Both the position numbers and the translations under genes were made by a program. The notes below the pieces were generated by a model. That model was not told where the DNA came from, did not search any database, and saw only the letters and a program-made list of their open reading frames with translations. A DNA stretch of 64,000 nucleotides. Source: Ruegeria sp. ANG-S4. Lineage in GTDB: Bacteria > Pseudomonadota > Alphaproteobacteria > Rhodobacterales > Rhodobacteraceae. Location: positions 310,001 to 374,000 of the forward strand of contig NZ_JWLK01000006.1 of NCBI RefSeq assembly GCF_000814005.1, read 5' to 3'. Shown in pieces: positions 29,446 through 38,224 of the stretch (position 1 is the first letter of the stretch; each line of letters opens with the position of its first letter).

Positions 29446-29551
29446 CTGCGGGGGTTGGTGAGGGCACTCACCCAATGTCCGATGGGTGGCACATATCAGT
29501 GTCTCACCGACAACAACGTGGCGCGGCAGGCTGGGGCCCGCCCTTGGTGCG

Positions 29552-29917
29552 CTAGGGTTTGGCCTCGGCGAGCACGGCGGCAAACGCCGCCGGATCGGCC
29601 TGTTTCAACCTGCGCAACGCATCCTCGGCATTGTCGCGCAGGGCCTCTTTGCACTCGGTCTTCACGGTCTCAACCCCGTGCACCAGCGTGTCGATCTCGG
29701 TCAACTCGACCCCGGTTGCCTTGGACAGGGCCTGCAGCGCCTCCAGCACCTTGCCCAGTTGCGTGCCATAGCTTGCCACCTCGCGCTGCACACGGGTTTC
29801 GATGGCGGGAATGCCCTTGATCGTGCCGGCCAGAATGGGGTCAATGTCCTGCTGTACATCGCCGCTGAGCGGAAAGCGGAACTCGGGCGACCAAACGGAA
29901 AAGGGGCCAAACATCAT
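29552..29917 (-). CDS. Conserved hypothetical helical protein (phasin-like length)
   Basis: The protein has 121 residues. After a short Phe/Pro-rich N-terminus (MMFGPFSVWSPEFRFPLSG) the chain is almost wholly helical, with heptad-like stretches such as YGTQLGKVLEALQALSKATG and VETVKTECKEALRDNAEDAL. Length and helicity recall phasins, but I cannot match a signature. The ATG at 29917 follows AGGAG at five bases; the longer open frame upstream lacks a ribosome site. Confidence 0.65.
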   Translation of the reverse strand: MMFGPFSVWSPEFRFPLSGDVQQDIDPILAGTIKGIPAIETRVQREVASYGTQLGKVLEALQALSKATGVELTEIDTLVHGVETVKTECKEALRDNAEDALRRLKQADPAAFAAVLAEAKP

Positions 29918-30104
29918 GAAATCTCCTGTCAGCAAATAAGACCCAGCTTCCGCTGCAGCGCAGCATCGAGTCAAGCCTGCGGGGGCCCGGCCTAACGCCA
30001 TTCTAAAGTCTTTATGAAGTTTCCCTCAGGTAAGTTGTAACCGGCCCGCACGCGCCCAATCTGTTTCACAAGGCCAATCGGGGCCAACGAAACGGAGAGA
30101 GCCG

Positions 30105-30554
30105 ATGACCAGATTCATGACTGCCGGAGCAGCCGCTCTGGCCACCAGCCTGACCCTTGGAACCGTCGCGATGGCCGACACGACGCCGGACCTGCGCGGT
30201 ATCTGGACGGGCAGTTACACCACTGTTCAGCCCAGCCATTACTACAAGGGCGATCAGCCGCGGTTTAATCAGGCGGAATGGGTGATCGACATCCAGCAGC
30301 AGCAGGACAATGTGTTCTGGGGGCCAAGCAAGTGGCGTGGCGACGATATCGATGAGTGGCAGGAATACGAGGTCACCGGAACGATCAGTCTGGATGGGTC
30401 CGGCAAGATCGGGTTGGTCGAGACCTCTCCGCTGGTGATCGGGGCCAACGCGCTGATTGATGCGCATTACCAGGATGGCAAGATTTATGCCGATTTTCGT
30501 AGCCTGAGGAACGGAACGACCTACAGCACCGTTCTGGAACGTCAGGTGAACTGA
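30105..30554 (+). CDS. Conserved secreted protein of unknown function
   Basis: The precursor has 149 residues with a signal peptide ending near AMADTT. The mature part looks like a small beta-barrel: LRGIWTGSYTTVQPSHYYKG, WVIDIQQQQDNVFWGPSKW, YEVTGTISLDGSGKIGLVETSP, IYADFRSLRNGTTYSTVL. The opening 'GxWxG' and alternating strands recall lipocalin-like or secreted dye-binding folds. No function can be assigned. It is monocistronic with a purine-rich ribosome site (GGAGAG). Confidence 0.7.
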   Translation: MTRFMTAGAAALATSLTLGTVAMADTTPDLRGIWTGSYTTVQPSHYYKGDQPRFNQAEWVIDIQQQQDNVFWGPSKWRGDDIDEWQEYEVTGTISLDGSGKIGLVETSPLVIGANALIDAHYQDGKIYADFRSLRNGTTYSTVLERQVN

Positions 30555-30874
30555 AGCGTTTCCGGCCTGTCCGCAAGTAGGGGGTAGACTGCCGTTGATC
30601 CAAGACTGCGGCAGCGCGTAATAGGTAGCGCGGGCGGGCCGGAACGCTTCTCATGAAAACGGAATAGACGTCTCCTCAGGGAGGGAGAAGGGCCGGGCGG
30701 TCGAGACGCCGCCCGCGGCAAGGGTCCGGACCCAACCGCGCCGGAAATCGGCGTTCCCCGGCACGGGGTCGGTCTGGGCCAAGCGGACCTTCAGCGCACC
30801 GCCGCTTTGGGTTAGGCCTTGCGCCGTCCGGCCCGATTTTGAGCAATTGGAAAAGGTGCGGGGTTCGCCGCCTG
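30555..30874. other. GC-rich intergenic region, no gene seen
   Basis: About 320 bases between convergent genes. The minus-strand frame through it is Arg/Pro-rich and not protein-like. No terminator with a T-run was seen. Confidence 0.5.
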
Positions 30875-31012
30875 TCAGATGTTTTCCTGAACGTCCGTCG
30901 CCGCGTCCTGAATGGCGTCTCCGGCCTTTTCAATGTCTTTTCCGGCGCCTTTTGCCGTTTCGCAAGCGGTCAGTGTAAACAGGGCCAGGCCAATCAGAAT
31001 TGCGCGGATCAT
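30875..31012 (-). CDS. Entericidin-like small lipoprotein
   Basis: The 45-codon gene encodes MIRAILIGLALFTLTACETA followed by KGAGKDIEKAGDAIQDAA and a short tail. This is a lipoprotein signal with lipobox LTAC and a short amphipathic KDIEKAGDAIQDAA helix, which is the entericidin EcnA/EcnB pattern. GGAG lies six bases before the ATG. Entericidins form a toxin/antidote pair in enterics, but single copies in alphaproteobacteria are common and their role is unknown. It is shorter than common annotation cut-offs and easily missed. Confidence 0.82.
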   Translation of the reverse strand: MIRAILIGLALFTLTACETAKGAGKDIEKAGDAIQDAATDVQENI

Positions 31013-31110
31013 CAGTAACTCCATAAGTGCTTGTCCCGCATGGACTAGCAGCTTTCAAAGGGCAGAGCCACAGGTTTTGTTTGCCTCACGACCCAAGGCG
31101 GAACCGCGGT

Positions 31111-31452
31111 TCAGGTTTCGGATTTTGTGCAGAACAGTTCGTAGACGACCTCAAGCATTCTGCGCGGTCGGTCATCGGCCAACCGGTAGTAGATCGCCTT
31201 GCCCTCGCGGCGCGGCGTAACGAGGCCTTCCAGTCGCAACCGCGACAACTGCTGCGACACAGCGGCTTGCCGTGCGGACAGCAGTTCTTCCAACTCGGTT
31301 ACCGATTTCTCGCCGGATACAAGATGGCAAAGGATCATCAGGCGGCCTTCGTGACTGATCGCTTTCAGAAAGTTGGATGCACGCGTCGCGTTCGCGACCA
31401 TGTGATTTAAATCCTGAGTTTCCATTTCCTTCGAAAACTGTGGGAGTCCCAT
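31111..31452 (-). CDS. BigR/SqrR-like ArsR-family repressor (sulfide responsive)
   Basis: The winged-helix protein has 113 residues from the ATG at 31452 (AAGGA nine bases upstream); a GTG at 31476 is an alternative. The recognition helix region is SARQAAVSQQLSRLRLEGLV and the wing is RREGKAIYYRL. With this start the only two cysteines are Cys42 (LMILCHL) and Cys108 (VYELFC), the same positions and contexts as the redox pair of BigR (one residue different in SqrR), which form a polysulfide bridge and release DNA on sulfide stress. A perfect palindrome lies upstream. The likely regulon includes the sulfur operon at 45-47 kb. Confidence 0.82.
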   Translation of the reverse strand: MGLPQFSKEMETQDLNHMVANATRASNFLKAISHEGRLMILCHLVSGEKSVTELEELLSARQAAVSQQLSRLRLEGLVTPRREGKAIYYRLADDRPRRMLEVVYELFCTKSET

Positions 31453-31821
31453 ACCTGTGGTTCCTTGTGTGCTCACCCGACGTGTCGAGGAGGCATGCTA
31501 GAGTGGTGGTGATGTTATAATGTCCACATGATTCAATCATGTATTTTCATATGTATGGATCAAAATACCGTGAGAATTTGAGGGGAAAATTCAGGAATTT
31601 CCGTCTTTGACTAAAAAATGTGCAGTCTGAAGCAGACTTTTCGCGGGTTTTGATGGATTGGAACGGGCGGAATTGCAATCGGGTTTTGGTGCTTGTTTTC
31701 CGATATCGCAGGTCTGATGGTCATTTCAGCCCCCCTTGCACCCCCCCGGCAGCAGCACTAAGACTCAGGTAACTTCTCTTCGGGTATTGTCCCAATCCTC
31801 AGCAAATCAGGCAGGTTCCGC
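31453..31821. other. Intergenic region between the ArsR gene and clpP
   Basis: About 370 bases, AT-rich between 31510 and 31620. It holds the ArsR-side operator palindrome and must hold both divergent promoters. A -10-like TATAAC for the ArsR gene reads leftward at 31514-31519. No small gene was seen. Confidence 0.5.
31526..31542. promoter_or_regulatory. Operator-like palindrome upstream of the BigR-like gene
   Basis: ACATGATTCAATCATGT is a perfect 17-base inverted repeat around a central C. It overlaps the spacer and -35 area of the leftward TATAAC promoter, as expected for an autorepressor site. The core CATGATTCAATCATG matches 11 of 15 bases at 47160-47174. Confidence 0.65.
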
Positions 31822-32454
31822 ATGTTCGATCCAGTTGAAACCTATATGAATACGCTCGTCCCCATGGTCGTCGAACAGACCAGCCGGGGGGAGCGCGCGT
31901 ATGACATTTTCTCGCGCCTTCTGAAAGAGCGGATCATTTTCATCAATGGCCCGATTCACGACGGTATGAGCCATCTGGTCGTTGCGCAGCTGCTGCATCT
32001 TGAGGCAGAAAACCCGAACAAGGAGATTTCGATTTACATCAACTCTCCGGGCGGCGTTGTGACCAGCGGATTGTCGATTTACGACACAATGCAGTACATC
32101 AAGCCGAAATGTTCAACATTGGTGATCGGTCAGGCGGCTTCGATGGGGTCGGTTCTGTTGGCCGGTGGCGAAACCGGAATGCGATTCTCGCTGCCCAACA
32201 GCCGGATCATGGTTCACCAGCCCAGCGGCGGGTATCAGGGTCAGGCGAGCGATATCATGATCCATGCCGCCGAGACGCAAAAGCTGAAAGATCGCCTGTA
32301 TGACATCTATGTGCGTCATACGGGGCAGACCAAAAAGGCGGTTGAAAAAGCGCTGGACCGCGACAACTTCATGAGCCCGGAAGAGGCGAAGGAGTGGGGT
32401 CACATCGACGAAATCGTCGAAAACCGCGCCAAAATGGATGACGATGCGTCTTGA
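31822..32454 (+). CDS. clpP: ATP-dependent Clp protease proteolytic subunit
   Basis: This serine protease forms the tetradecameric barrel that degrades substrates fed by ClpX or ClpA. In 210 residues the catalytic Ser107 lies in [14 protein letters not shown] and His132 in [10 protein letters not shown], with the Asp in the following helix region. The [14 protein letters not shown] motif is the substrate groove. The ATG at 31822 is weakly preceded by CAGG. clpX follows after a terminator-like hairpin, as in many bacteria. Confidence 0.97.
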   Translation: MFDPVETYMNTLVPMVVEQTSRGERAYDIFSRLLKERIIFINGPIHDGMSHLVVAQLLHLEAENPNKEISIYINSPGGVVTSGLSIYDTMQYIKPKCSTLVIGQAASMGSVLLAGGETGMRFSLPNSRIMVHQPSGGYQGQASDIMIHAAETQKLKDRLYDIYVRHTGQTKKAVEKALDRDNFMSPEEAKEWGHIDEIVENRAKMDDDAS

Positions 32455-32459
32455 TTTCA

Positions 32460-32490
32460 AAACCCCGTGCATCGTGCGCGGGGTGTGATT
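32460..32490 (+). terminator. Terminator-like hairpin after clpP
   Basis: ACCCCGTGC (from 32462) pairs with GCGCGGGGT (to 32484), followed by GTGATTTTGA. It could end or attenuate transcription between clpP and clpX. Confidence 0.6.
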
Positions 32491-32588
32491 TTGACATTGT
32501 AGCCGCCACGGCGCTGGCCTAAGCTGCAGCAACAGGCGAAAAGCGCGGCCCAAATCGGGCCGCAGGGACGGAGCCAGAAAGGTACAAC

Positions 32589-33854
32589 ATGGCGACGAAT
32601 TCAGGCGGTGATGGCAAAAACACGCTCTATTGCAGCTTCTGCGGCAAAAGCCAGCATGAAGTCCGCAAACTGATCGCGGGGCCGACCGTATTCATCTGCG
32701 ATGAGTGCGTCGAGTTGTGCATGGACATCATCCGGGAAGAGACTAAAGCCAGCGGGCTGAAGTCCTCGGACGGTGTTCCGACGCCCAAAGACATATGCGA
32801 AGTTCTGGATGACTATGTCATCGGTCAGGCCACAGCAAAGCGCGTGCTGTCGGTTGCGGTCCACAATCACTACAAGCGCCTGAACCACGCCCAGAAAGCG
32901 GGCAGTGATATTGAACTGGCCAAATCCAACATTTTGCTGATTGGTCCGACGGGCTGCGGTAAGACCCTGTTGGCACAGACGCTGGCGCGTATCCTTGACG
33001 TGCCCTTCACGATGGCGGATGCAACCACGCTGACCGAGGCTGGTTACGTGGGTGAGGATGTTGAGAACATCATTCTCAAGCTGTTGCAGGCCAGCGAATA
33101 CAATGTCGAACGTGCACAGCGCGGCATCGTCTATATCGACGAGGTCGACAAGATTACCCGTAAGTCCGAGAACCCTTCGATCACCCGCGATGTATCGGGT
33201 GAGGGTGTTCAACAGGCATTGCTGAAGCTGATGGAAGGCACAGTTGCCAGCGTTCCGCCGCAAGGTGGCCGCAAGCATCCGCAGCAGGAATTTCTGCAGG
33301 TGGATACGACAAATATCCTGTTCATTTGCGGCGGCGCGTTTGCCGGTCTGGATAAGATCATTGCACAGCGCGGCAAAGGTTCGGCGATGGGCTTTGGTGC
33401 AGATGTGCGCGACAATGACGATCGCGGCGTCGGCGAGATCTTTAAGGACCTGGAGCCGGAAGATCTGCTTAAATTCGGCCTGATCCCGGAATTTGTCGGT
33501 CGTTTGCCGGTTCTGGCGACGCTGGAAGATCTGGACGAGGACGCGCTGGTCACGATTCTGACCAAACCAAAGAACGCTCTGGTCAAGCAGTACCAGCGCC
33601 TGTTCGAGTTGGAAGATGCCGAACTGGCTTTCACCGACGATGCCTTGAAGGCGATTGCCAAGAAGGCCATCGAACGGAAAACCGGTGCGCGCGGCTTGCG
33701 TTCGATCCTCGAAGATATTCTGCTCGACACGATGTTCGAGCTACCGGGTATGAAGAACGTTACCGAAGTGGTCGTGAATGAAGAGGCTGTTTCGTCTGAC
33801 AAACAGCCGCTCATAATCTATGCGGATGCGGCCGAGTCCGCCTCGGCAGGCTAA
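32589..33854 (+). CDS. clpX: ATP-dependent Clp protease ATP-binding subunit ClpX
   Basis: This AAA+ unfoldase partners ClpP. Of 421 residues, the zinc-binding domain uses Cys15, Cys18, Cys37 and Cys40. Walker A is [13 protein letters not shown] (about 118-130), Walker [11 protein letters not shown], and the arginine/sensor segments [12 protein letters not shown] close the AAA module. The IGF-type ClpP contact loop is represented by [13 protein letters not shown]. The ATG follows CAGAAAGG. The protein is full length. Confidence 0.97.
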   Translation: MATNSGGDGKNTLYCSFCGKSQHEVRKLIAGPTVFICDECVELCMDIIREETKASGLKSSDGVPTPKDICEVLDDYVIGQATAKRVLSVAVHNHYKRLNHAQKAGSDIELAKSNILLIGPTGCGKTLLAQTLARILDVPFTMADATTLTEAGYVGEDVENIILKLLQASEYNVERAQRGIVYIDEVDKITRKSENPSITRDVSGEGVQQALLKLMEGTVASVPPQGGRKHPQQEFLQVDTTNILFICGGAFAGLDKIIAQRGKGSAMGFGADVRDNDDRGVGEIFKDLEPEDLLKFGLIPEFVGRLPVLATLEDLDEDALVTILTKPKNALVKQYQRLFELEDAELAFTDDALKAIAKKAIERKTGARGLRSILEDILLDTMFELPGMKNVTEVVVNEEAVSSDKQPLIIYADAAESASAG

Positions 33855-33875
33855 CAAGATAAAGAATTTGAGTTT

Positions 33876-33905
33876 GACGGCGCGGCGAAACCCGCGTCGT
33901 TTTTC
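33876..33905 (+). terminator. Terminator after clpX
   Basis: GACGGCGCGG pairs imperfectly with CCCGCGTC around CGAAA and is followed by GTTTTT. It lies 21 bases after the clpX stop. Confidence 0.6.
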
Positions 33906-33920
33906 ATTGAGGAAGATCAA

Positions 33921-34298
33921 ATGATTAGAAGAATTCATTCCGGCGGCGAATACGAAGAGAAGGTTGGGTATTGCCGCGCTGTGGTGGCAAATGGTTTTGT
34001 TTTTGTCGCCGGAACCTGCGCGCAAGGCGATGACGTTCCCGACGATTTCGTGGGCCAATGCAAATCCGCGTTGGACGCAATCGGAAAGGCCCTGGAAGAG
34101 GCTGGTGCGAGTTTTGCGGATGTGGTCCGGGTGAACTATTATTTGCCGGATATGTCCGAGTTTGAACTGTGCTGGCCGTTGCTGAAAGAAGCCTTTGGTG
34201 CCAATCCGCCAGCTGCAACCGTGATTGAAAGCAAGCTGATCACGCCGCAAGACCTGATCGAGATTGAAGTCACCGCAGCATTGCCGGAAAAAACCTGA
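33921..34298 (+). CDS. RidA/YjgF family protein
   Basis: The 125-residue protein has the RidA fold: GYCRAVVANGFVFVAGTCA at the start, QCKSALDAIGKALEEAGASFADVVRVNYYLPD in the middle, and ATVIESKLITPQDLIEIEVTA at the end. Canonical RidA deaminases use an Arg in the 'R..V' segment near residue 105; here the aligned position is not Arg (ATVIESKL), so this copy may not hydrolyse enamines. It is likely an independent gene between clpX and the complex I accessory gene. Confidence 0.88.
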   Translation: MIRRIHSGGEYEEKVGYCRAVVANGFVFVAGTCAQGDDVPDDFVGQCKSALDAIGKALEEAGASFADVVRVNYYLPDMSEFELCWPLLKEAFGANPPAATVIESKLITPQDLIEIEVTAALPEKT

Positions 34299-34371
34299 TA
34301 CCTTGCCATGCACTGGACCTTAGCCCACCTTTGGTTCATATCTGCAGGAACGGAATTGTCGGAGGCGACCG

Positions 34372-34755
34372 ATGGGCATCCTGAACACTCTATTGCGGGC
34401 CGTAACGTGGTGGAACGGGGCAACCCTGAACACCCAGATTTACACCGCGCGCAAAGGCGTCAAGGTTGGTGAGGATGATGAAGGCAATGTCTTCTATCGC
34501 AATGCCGATGACAGCAAGCGCTGGGTGATCTTCAACGGTGAGGCCGAAGCCAGCCGCATCGACCCTGACTGGCACGGGTGGTTGCATCGCACGTGGGACG
34601 AACCTCCGACCGATAAGCCGCTGCCGCATAAATCCTGGGAAAAACCGCATCAGGAAAACCTTACCGGAACGGCATTGGCCTATGCGCCCGCCGGTTCGCT
34701 GCGCCGACCAAACCCGGTTGAACGCAAGGATTACGAGGCCTGGAGCCCGGAATAA
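34372..34755 (+). CDS. NADH:ubiquinone oxidoreductase accessory subunit (NDUFA12 family)
   Basis: The 127-residue protein matches the 17.2 kDa NDUFA12 family of complex I accessory subunits kept in alphaproteobacteria and mitochondria. Diagnostic segments are [39 protein letters not shown] and the Pro-rich tail [16 protein letters not shown]. It sits on the peripheral arm at the inner membrane. GGAGGCGACCG precedes the ATG. mlaD follows by 12 bases. Confidence 0.93.
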   Translation: MGILNTLLRAVTWWNGATLNTQIYTARKGVKVGEDDEGNVFYRNADDSKRWVIFNGEAEASRIDPDWHGWLHRTWDEPPTDKPLPHKSWEKPHQENLTGTALAYAPAGSLRRPNPVERKDYEAWSPE

Positions 34756-34766
34756 ACGAGGCGAAT

Positions 34767-35219
34767 ATGTCGAGCTACAATACGACCGAAGTCCTGGTTG
34801 GCGGGGCCGTTCTGGCCTGTGCCGTGGCGTTTGGTGTCTATGCCAGCCAATCCACGGGCTTGTCCCAAAGCCACGCCGGTTATCAACTGGGCGCATCGTT
34901 CCGGTCTTTGGAAGGCGTCGGCGTTGGCACGGACGTTCGGCTGGCCGGTGTAAAGATCGGCACTGTAACCCAAGTGGAGTTGAACCCGGACACCTATCGC
35001 GCGGATACCAGTTTTTCCGTGGCCGATGGCATCCTTATCCCGGACGACAGTGCCGTAGTCATCTCTTCCGAAGGTCTGCTGGGCGGCAATTTTGTCGAGG
35101 TGATGCCTGGCGGTTCACCGTTCTATTTTGAAGCCGGTGATGAGATTGAGGATACGCAGGGTGCGGTGAGCCTGATTTCGCTTCTGGTGAAGTTCGTGGC
35201 CGGAGATGGCAGCGAATGA
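34767..35219 (+). CDS. mlaD: MlaD-type lipid-transport protein (MCE domain)
   Basis: The 150-residue protein is the periplasmic, membrane-anchored MCE subunit of the phospholipid trafficking system. A single N-terminal span (VLVGGAVLACAVAFGVYASQ) is followed by the MCE domain YQLGASFRSLEGVGVGTDVRLAGVKIGTV and SSEGLLGGNFVEVMPGG. The other Mla genes are not adjacent here. Its stop overlaps the ATG of the DUF2155 gene by 4 bases, so the two are translationally coupled. Confidence 0.9.
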   Translation: MSSYNTTEVLVGGAVLACAVAFGVYASQSTGLSQSHAGYQLGASFRSLEGVGVGTDVRLAGVKIGTVTQVELNPDTYRADTSFSVADGILIPDDSAVVISSEGLLGGNFVEVMPGGSPFYFEAGDEIEDTQGAVSLISLLVKFVAGDGSE

Positions 35220-35575
35220 TCCGGTGTGCGTTGTTTGCCCTGTCACTGGCAGCAACCGGTGCATCCGCTCAGCAAAAGGTCGAATCCGGACCCGGTGCAA
35301 TGCTGCGCGGTTTGGATAAGGTGAGCGGGCAGTCCGTTGACGTTCAGGTGCAGTCTGGTGAAACAGCGACCGTTTTTGGACTGGATGTGGCGCTGGGGGA
35401 CTGCCGGTATCCGGTGGACAACCCGACCGGTGATGCCTTCGCCTATCTGACGGTCTGGGAGCAGGGCAAGTCCGAACAGCTCTTTGACGGTTGGATGATA
35501 GCAACATCGCCAGCTTTGAACGCGCTGGATCATGCCCGTTACGATGTCTGGGTGATCCGCTGTATCACGCCCTGA
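35216..35575 (+). CDS. DUF2155 domain protein
   Basis: The precursor has 119 residues with a signal peptide (LFALSLAATGASAQQ). The mature core matches DUF2155: LRGLDKVSGQSVDVQVQSGE, VALGDCRYPVDNPTGDAFAYLTVWE, FDGWMIATSPALNALDHARYDVWVIRC. Two Cys may form a disulfide. DUF2155 genes typically sit beside aat/accB or mlaD in Rhodobacteraceae; function is unknown. Its last 37 bases overlap the 3' end of aat on the opposite strand. Confidence 0.88.
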   Translation: MIRCALFALSLAATGASAQQKVESGPGAMLRGLDKVSGQSVDVQVQSGETATVFGLDVALGDCRYPVDNPTGDAFAYLTVWEQGKSEQLFDGWMIATSPALNALDHARYDVWVIRCITP

Positions 35576-36171
35576 GGGCTCTGGCGCAGGTCAGCCGTGA
35601 AGTCGGCGCTCAGATCAAGGGCTTGTTTCAGTTCGGAATGGTAGACGGCACGCGGGATTTCGATTGCCCCAAGCGAAGCGAGATGCGCGGTTAGGAATTG
35701 CGTGTCAAACAGCGTAAAACCTGTTCTTCGCAATCGGTCCACCAGATAAGCCAAAGCTATTTTTGAAGCGTCTGTGCGACGGGAAAACATGCTCTCGCCG
35801 AAGAACGCCGCGCCGAGGGCGACACCGTAGACACCACCGACCAGAGCGTCGGCGTCCCAGACTTCAAGCGAATGAGCCTGACCGGTTTTGAACAGCGTTT
35901 GATACAGCTTGCGAAGTTCCAGATTGATCCACGTATCGGCGCGGTCGGCGCAGCCATCCACGACACCATCAAAATCCTGATTGATTGTGATCGTGAATTC
36001 GCAACTGCGGATACGGCGGGAAAGACTTCGCGAGATATGAAATCCGTCCAACGGGAACACTCCGCGAAACTTGGGATCGACCCAGAACAAGTCCGGGTCG
36101 TCGCGATGTTCGGCCATCGGAAAAATGCCGATGGAATACCCGTGCAACAGCAGTTCTGGCGAAAGGCTCAT
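35539..36171 (-). CDS. aat: Leucyl/phenylalanyl-tRNA--protein transferase
   Basis: The enzyme adds Leu or Phe to N-terminal Arg/Lys of proteins, marking them for ClpS-ClpAP. In 210 residues the conserved blocks are LLHGYSIGIFPMAE, FWVDPKFRGVFPLDGFHISRSL, TWINLELRKLYQTLFKTGQAHSLEVWD, GESMFSRRTDASK and LFDTQFLTAHLASLGAIEI. It follows accC by 39 bases and is probably in the acc operon. Confidence 0.95.
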   Translation of the reverse strand: MSLSPELLLHGYSIGIFPMAEHRDDPDLFWVDPKFRGVFPLDGFHISRSLSRRIRSCEFTITINQDFDGVVDGCADRADTWINLELRKLYQTLFKTGQAHSLEVWDADALVGGVYGVALGAAFFGESMFSRRTDASKIALAYLVDRLRRTGFTLFDTQFLTAHLASLGAIEIPRAVYHSELKQALDLSADFTADLRQSPQGVIQRITQTS

Positions 36172-36210
36172 GTCAGATGAACCGGGACCGAATGAACCGG
36201 TCCCGAGATC

Positions 36211-37560
36211 TTATTGCGCCATGTTCTCCGCAAGCCAACGCTCCAACCAATGGATGTTGTAGTCACCGCTGTGCAAGTCGGGTTCCTGCAACAACGCGTG
36301 GAAAAGGGGAACAGTGGTGTCGATACCATCCACGATCAACTCGCCCAAGGCGCGTTCAAGGCGGGCCAGCGCCTCGTCCCGGTCACGCCCCTGTACAATC
36401 AGCTTTGCAATCAGCGAGTCGTAGTAGGGCGGGATCGAATACCCGTCATAAAGCGCCGAATCCATTCGGACGCCCAGCCCACCGGGTGCGTGGTATGCGG
36501 TGATCTTGCCCGGGCAGGGTGAGAAGTTCGGTAGTTTCTCGGCATTGATCCGAACTTCGATTGCGTGTCCATTGATCTCAAGATCATCCTGACCAAACGA
36601 CATGGGCTCACCAGCAGCCACTCGGATCTGTTCGCGCACCAGATCGACGCCGAATATGCCCTCGGTCACAGGATGCTCAACCTGCAGACGGGTATTCATT
36701 TCAATGAAGTAGAACTCGCCATTTTCGTACAGGAATTCGATCGTGCCCGCGCCGATATAGTTGATTTTTGCAACCGCATCGGCACAGACCTTGCCGATCT
36801 TCGCCCGTTCTTCCGGGGTGATGCTGGGGCCGGGGGCTTCTTCAAAAACCTTCTGATGACGTCGTTGCAGCGAGCAATCCCGCTCGCCCAGATGAACCGC
36901 TTTTCCTTTGCCATCGCCAAAGACCTGGATTTCAATATGGCGGGGCGTGGTCAGGTATTTTTCGATATAGACTTCGTCATTGCCAAAGGCGGCCTTGCCT
37001 TCGGCCCGAGCGGTCATGAACGCGCTTTCCATTTCATCGGCGTTCATCGCTACTTTCATGCCGCGCCCGCCACCGCCAGCGGTGGCTTTGATAATCACGG
37101 GGTATCCGAATTCCTCACCGATTTTCTTGGCGGTTGCCAGATCGGGAACGCCGCCGTCAGACCCCGGAACGCAAGGCACGCCCAGTTCCTTCATCGTGTC
37201 TTTGGCGGTGATCTTGTCGCCCATGACCCGAATATGCTCGGCGGTGGGGCCGATGAATGTTATCCCGTGGTCTTCGACGATCTGCACGAACTCGGCGTTC
37301 TCGGACAGAAAGCCATAGCCCGGGTGGATCGCTTGCGCCCCGGTAATTTCGCAGGCCGAGATGATGGCGGGCATGGACAGATAGCTTTGCGGGCTGGGCG
37401 GTGGACCAATGCAAACCGATTCGTCTGCCATGCGCACATGCATCGCATCGCTGTCGGCGGTCGAATGCACGGCAACCGTCTTAATCCCCATCTCGCGCGC
37501 AGCGCGGATCACGCGCAGGGCGATCTCGCCTCGGTTGGCAATCAGGATCTTGTCGAACAT
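36211..37560 (-). CDS. accC: Acetyl-CoA carboxylase, biotin carboxylase subunit
   Basis: This ATP-grasp enzyme carboxylates biotin on AccB, the first step of fatty acid synthesis. The 449 residues open with [21 protein letters not shown]. They contain the glycine-rich ATP loop [49 protein letters not shown], and the catalytic [14 protein letters not shown]. It lies 9 bases after the accB stop. Full length and canonical. Confidence 0.97.
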   Translation of the reverse strand: MFDKILIANRGEIALRVIRAAREMGIKTVAVHSTADSDAMHVRMADESVCIGPPPSPQSYLSMPAIISACEITGAQAIHPGYGFLSENAEFVQIVEDHGITFIGPTAEHIRVMGDKITAKDTMKELGVPCVPGSDGGVPDLATAKKIGEEFGYPVIIKATAGGGGRGMKVAMNADEMESAFMTARAEGKAAFGNDEVYIEKYLTTPRHIEIQVFGDGKGKAVHLGERDCSLQRRHQKVFEEAPGPSITPEERAKIGKVCADAVAKINYIGAGTIEFLYENGEFYFIEMNTRLQVEHPVTEGIFGVDLVREQIRVAAGEPMSFGQDDLEINGHAIEVRINAEKLPNFSPCPGKITAYHAPGGLGVRMDSALYDGYSIPPYYDSLIAKLIVQGRDRDEALARLERALGELIVDGIDTTVPLFHALLQEPDLHSGDYNIHWLERWLAENMAQ

Positions 37561-37569
37561 GGTCCCGCC

Positions 37570-38073
37570 TTACTCGATGATCACCAGAGGGGTGCCGAAT
37601 TCCACGGCGTCGCCATCACCCACGAGGATGCGCTTGATCGAGCCCGATTTGGGCGCGTGAATGTGGTTCATCGTTTTCATCGCTTCGACGATCAACAGGG
37701 TGTCGCCTTCGGAAACCGAGGCGCCAACGCTGATGAAAGAGGGCGCGCCCGGTTCGGGCTGCAGATAGACGGTTCCGACCATGGGCGAGGTCACGGCACC
37801 CGGATGGCTTGCCGGATCATCCGTTGACGCCGGGGCCTCGGCTGCCGCAGGCGCAGGGGTCGGTGCTGGAGCGGGCGCGGCGGCGGCAGCTACCGGTGCC
37901 GCCACTTGAACCGGAGCGGCAACGGCTTGTGTCGCACGGCTGACGCGCACATTCAGGCTGTCCTCCTCGCCGTATTCACGTTTGACCTGCAACTCGGTCA
38001 AATCATTTTCGCGCAGCAGTTCGGCCAGTGCCTTGATGAACGCGACATCCGCTTCGTGTTTGGTATCTGTCAT
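37570..38073 (-). CDS. accB: Acetyl-CoA carboxylase biotin carboxyl carrier protein
   Basis: The carrier has 167 residues: an N-terminal helical domain ([26 protein letters not shown]), a long Ala/Pro linker (about residues 55-90), and the biotinyl domain with Lys133 in VEAMKTMNH as the biotin site. [16 protein letters not shown] is the thumb-side strand. It is the first gene of the accB-accC-aat unit. Confidence 0.97.
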   Translation of the reverse strand: MTDTKHEADVAFIKALAELLRENDLTELQVKREYGEEDSLNVRVSRATQAVAAPVQVAAPVAAAAAPAPAPTPAPAAAEAPASTDDPASHPGAVTSPMVGTVYLQPEPGAPSFISVGASVSEGDTLLIVEAMKTMNHIHAPKSGSIKRILVGDGDAVEFGTPLVIIE

Positions 38074-38224
38074 GAGTGTCCTCGAAGGTTCCCCTTTGGC
38101 CCGTCTGTTCCCCGCGGGCTTTGATCTGATTAGGCAGCGTTATAAGCCATGCGCACGGCCATGAAAAGCGCAGTCTGGCGGTGAAAAGCACAGGTTTCTG
38201 CAGCGCTGATAAGCTTTGTTTTCC

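Larger units (their letters stand above)
28953..29551. other. Repeat-filled intergenic region
   Basis: About 600 bases with no credible gene. It contains one pair of 68-base direct repeats and at least four short hairpin palindromes, listed separately. Open frames on the minus strand that repeat SRTEGRDRPEG are translations of the direct repeats, not proteins. Confidence 0.7.

Noticed and set aside
28953..29551. CRISPR array
   Set aside because: Only two copies of a 68-base unit, with no regular short spacers and no cas genes.
30676..30933. Minus-strand 85-codon frame
   Set aside because: It is Arg/Pro-rich and overlaps the better supported entericidin-like gene in another frame.
36565..37827. 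420-codon plus-strand frame
   Set aside because: Antisense to accC and accB.
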